Source: Streptosporangiaceae bacterium (GTDB lineage Bacteria; Actinomycetota; Actinomycetes; Streptosporangiales; Streptosporangiaceae). Taken from it: 6,792 nucleotides of DNA. Under the pieces are notes generated by a model that ran no database searches, had not been told where the DNA came from, and saw only the letters and a program-made list of their open reading frames with translations. Position numbers and translations under genes: made by a program. The stretch spans positions 1 through 6,792 of the forward strand of contig JASIGD010000300.1 of NCBI GenBank assembly GCA_030045295.1, given 5' to 3'. Below, in pieces: positions 5,913 through 6,792 of the stretch; within the stretch, counting starts at the first letter, position 1; every line of letters begins with the position of its first letter.

Positions 5913-5971
5913 GTATACCCTTCGCCCGGCCCGGCAGCATGATCTCGCTCTGCGCCGGGTAAGTCCAGGCC

Positions 5972-5996
5972 TGGCGACGCGCTGCCCTGGTCGCCA
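5972..5996. repeat. 7-bp perfect inverted repeat upstream of the membrane-protein gene
   Basis: TGGCGAC (5972-5978) and GTCGCCA (5990-5996) flank an 11-nt centre. It lies 60-84 bp upstream of the membrane-protein ATG and could be an operator or a leader hairpin. The region is GC-rich, so chance occurrence is possible. Confidence 0.35.
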
Positions 5997-6100
5997 CCCG
6001 AATCGTCAGCGCCTCGCGCACGTGACCGAGGCTCGGTCCTTGCCCGTCAGGTGATAGTCGCTGACCGCTTGTGCGGTGCCTTCACGCAACCTCCATATCG

Positions 6101-6119
6101 TGTTCATCCGGACTGAACA
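6101..6119. promoter_or_regulatory. Operator-like 19-bp palindrome upstream of the cupin gene
   Basis: TGTTCA (6101-6106) and TGAACA (6114-6119) are exact reverse complements around a 7-nt centre, with a further ATCG/CGAT match outside if one base is bulged. The AT-richer arms stand out in this GC-rich sequence. The right arm coincides with the proposed -35 of the cupin promoter, the arrangement expected for a repressor site. The binding protein is unknown. Confidence 0.5.
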
Positions 6120-6142
6120 TCGATGTGCCCTGCTGTCATGAT
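6114..6142 (+). promoter_or_regulatory. Candidate promoter of the cupin gene
   Basis: TGAACA (6114-6119), an exact 17-bp spacer and CATGAT (6137-6142) match the sigma-70 consensus at four of six bases in each hexamer. TG two bases before the -10 (6134-6135) may act as an extended -10. The leader would be about 48 nt. Confidence 0.38.
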
Positions 6143-6183
6143 GGCCGGCTGGCCGCCAGAGAAGGACTTGCATCCACCGGCGC

Positions 6184-6190
6184 AGGAGGG
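6184..6190 (+). promoter_or_regulatory. Ribosome binding site that sets the cupin start
   Basis: AGGAGGG with a 6-nt spacer to the ATG at 6197 is a near-ideal Shine-Dalgarno site. It decides the start against an in-frame GTG at 6071, whose extra 42 residues look non-coding. Confidence 0.85.
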
Positions 6191-6196
6191 ATCACC

Positions 6197-6559
6197 ATGT
6201 CAGGCCTGGTTCGCATGAGCCTTGATTCACCCGAAGAGACCCGGCCGTTCGAGGCCGGCACGGGCCAGCTCCAGCTGGTGAACATGAAAGAAGGCAGCGT
6301 TGGCCGGGCTACCTTCCTGCCGGGCTGGAAGTGGTCAGAGCACGTGAAGCCGATTGCCAAGACCGAGAGCTGCCAGGCTGCCCACATGGGCTACTTCATT
6401 TCCGGCCGGATGAAGGTCGTCATGGACGACGGGGAAGAGATGGAGTATGGCCCCGGGGATTTCGCGATCATGCAACCCGGCCACGACGCGTGGGTCATCG
6501 GCGACGAGCCCTGTGTCGTCATCGACTGGCAGGGCTTCGCGGACTACGCCAAGCGCTGA
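6197..6559 (+). CDS. Small single-domain cupin protein
   Basis: A 120-residue protein made almost entirely of one cupin barrel. The first cupin block runs from LPGWKWSEHV (41-50) to AHMGYFISGRMKV (62-74), giving His49 and His63 as likely metal ligands. The second block is GPGDFAIMQPGHDAW (85-99), with His96 as the third ligand and the Pro-Gly-His typical of the motif. The 12-residue stretch between His49 and His63 is longer than in a classical HxH motif, so metal binding is probable but not certain. Such stand-alone cupins can be dioxygenases, isomerases or ligand-binding proteins; nothing here identifies the substrate. The protein is soluble and probably dimeric (family knowledge). The next gene begins 112 bp downstream on the same strand, so the two may be co-transcribed. 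An operator-like palindrome lies upstream. Confidence 0.9.
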   Translation: MSGLVRMSLDSPEETRPFEAGTGQLQLVNMKEGSVGRATFLPGWKWSEHVKPIAKTESCQAAHMGYFISGRMKVVMDDGEEMEYGPGDFAIMQPGHDAWVIGDEPCVVIDWQGFADYAKR

Positions 6560-6644
6560 CGAGATCCCGGCATACGCCTCGGGGTTACCGCTTTGATCCA
6601 GGACAGATGCTCGCGCCGTCGCCTTCGCCGCGCCTTGCGGCCCG

Positions 6645-6656
6645 GCCCGGCCGGGC
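6645..6656. repeat. 12-bp GC palindrome before the last gene
   Basis: GCCCGG followed directly by CCGGGC is a perfect 12-bp palindrome ending just before the GGAAGGGG ribosome binding site of the next gene. It has no loop of its own and lies in a run of repeated GGCCC units, so it may be only a compositional feature. Confidence 0.25.
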
Positions 6657-6671
6657 TGGAAGGGGAAAGTG

Positions 6672-6792
6672 ATGACGTTCGTGCAGCTCATCGAGATCAC
6701 TACGACCAAAGTTGCCGAGATCGAGAAGCTTTTGAGCGACTGGGTGGCGGCGACACAAGGGCGTCGCAGCGCCCAGCGCAGCCTCCTCACCA
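6672..6792 (+). CDS. 5' end of a small protein gene, cut by the window edge; possibly an alpha/beta-barrel protein
   Basis: The first 40 codons of an open frame that runs off the window. It begins MTFVQLIEITTTKVAEIEKL, followed by LSDWVAATQGRRSAQRSLLT. GGAAGGGG lies 6 nt before the first codon, and a GTG at 6669 is an alternative start one codon earlier. The pattern is a short beta strand (FVQLIEI), an amphipathic helix (about 13-27) and a basic turn (GRRSAQRS). It resembles small actinobacterial proteins of the dimeric alpha/beta-barrel type, the fold of antibiotic-biosynthesis-type monooxygenases, but the visible part is too short to be sure. It follows the cupin gene in the same direction and may share its transcript. 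Confidence 0.68.
   Translation, partial: MTFVQLIEITTTKVAEIEKLLSDWVAATQGRRSAQRSLLT

Noticed and set aside
5913..6100. Possible upstream extension or small gene on the minus strand before the membrane-protein gene
   Set aside because: An open minus-strand frame begins at a GTG at 6021, but it is in a different frame from the membrane-protein gene and matches no family I recognise.
6071..6196. N-terminal extension of the cupin gene from a GTG at 6071
   Set aside because: The extra 42 residues are Cys/Ser-rich and unlike the family, they include the proposed promoter, and the ideal AGGAGGG site points to ATG 6197.
1..6792. tRNA, rRNA, CRISPR array, insertion sequence or prophage
   Set aside because: No regularly spaced repeats, transposase or integrase motifs, terminal repeats or cloverleaf-like sequence were seen on either strand.

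Overview
The window looks like chromosomal DNA from a high-GC actinobacterium. The evidence is the strongly G/C-biased third codon positions, the use of GTG starts, Ala/Arg/Gly-rich products, actinobacterial-looking Shine-Dalgarno sites (GAGGAG, AGGAGGG), and a TetR gene whose -10-like hexamer sits so close to the start that its mRNA could be leaderless. I cannot name the species. I see no rRNA, tRNA, CRISPR array, insertion sequence or phage gene.

Layout. (1) 20-1566: an atypical NAD(P)-binding SDR gene (minus) is divergent from a TetR-family regulator gene (plus). The 86-bp gap between their starts holds two related 26-bp inverted-repeat operators on opposite sides of the promoter region, which suggests an autoregulated switch. 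(2) 1699-4315: a probable two-gene minus-strand operon. Its first gene encodes a glucose-1-dehydrogenase-like zinc MDR enzyme, and its second a flavoprotein of the dihydrolipoamide dehydrogenase/transhydrogenase fold that lacks both redox-active cysteines. The junction between them contains what looks like the first ~15 codons of a VapC/PIN toxin gene, left as a scar. (3) 4649-5335: a cyclase/kynurenine-formamidase-fold metal hydrolase with a complete set of metal ligands, divergent from the operon across a 333-bp non-coding region. (4) 5397-5912: a small multi-pass membrane protein of unknown function, convergent with the cyclase. (5) 6197-6792: a small cupin gene with an excellent ribosome binding site and an operator-like palindrome upstream, followed by the start of another small-protein gene that runs off the window.

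How the parts may work together (inference). The SDR/TetR pair reads as a self-contained ligand-responsive unit. The MDR dehydrogenase and the disulfide-less flavoprotein are probably co-transcribed and may form a nicotinamide-linked redox pair. The divergent hydrolase may act on a related small molecule. No evidence links the right-hand cupin genes to the rest beyond proximity. The most unusual items are the cysteine-less flavoprotein, the paired operators, the VapC-like scar, and the 19-bp palindrome that overlaps the likely cupin promoter.
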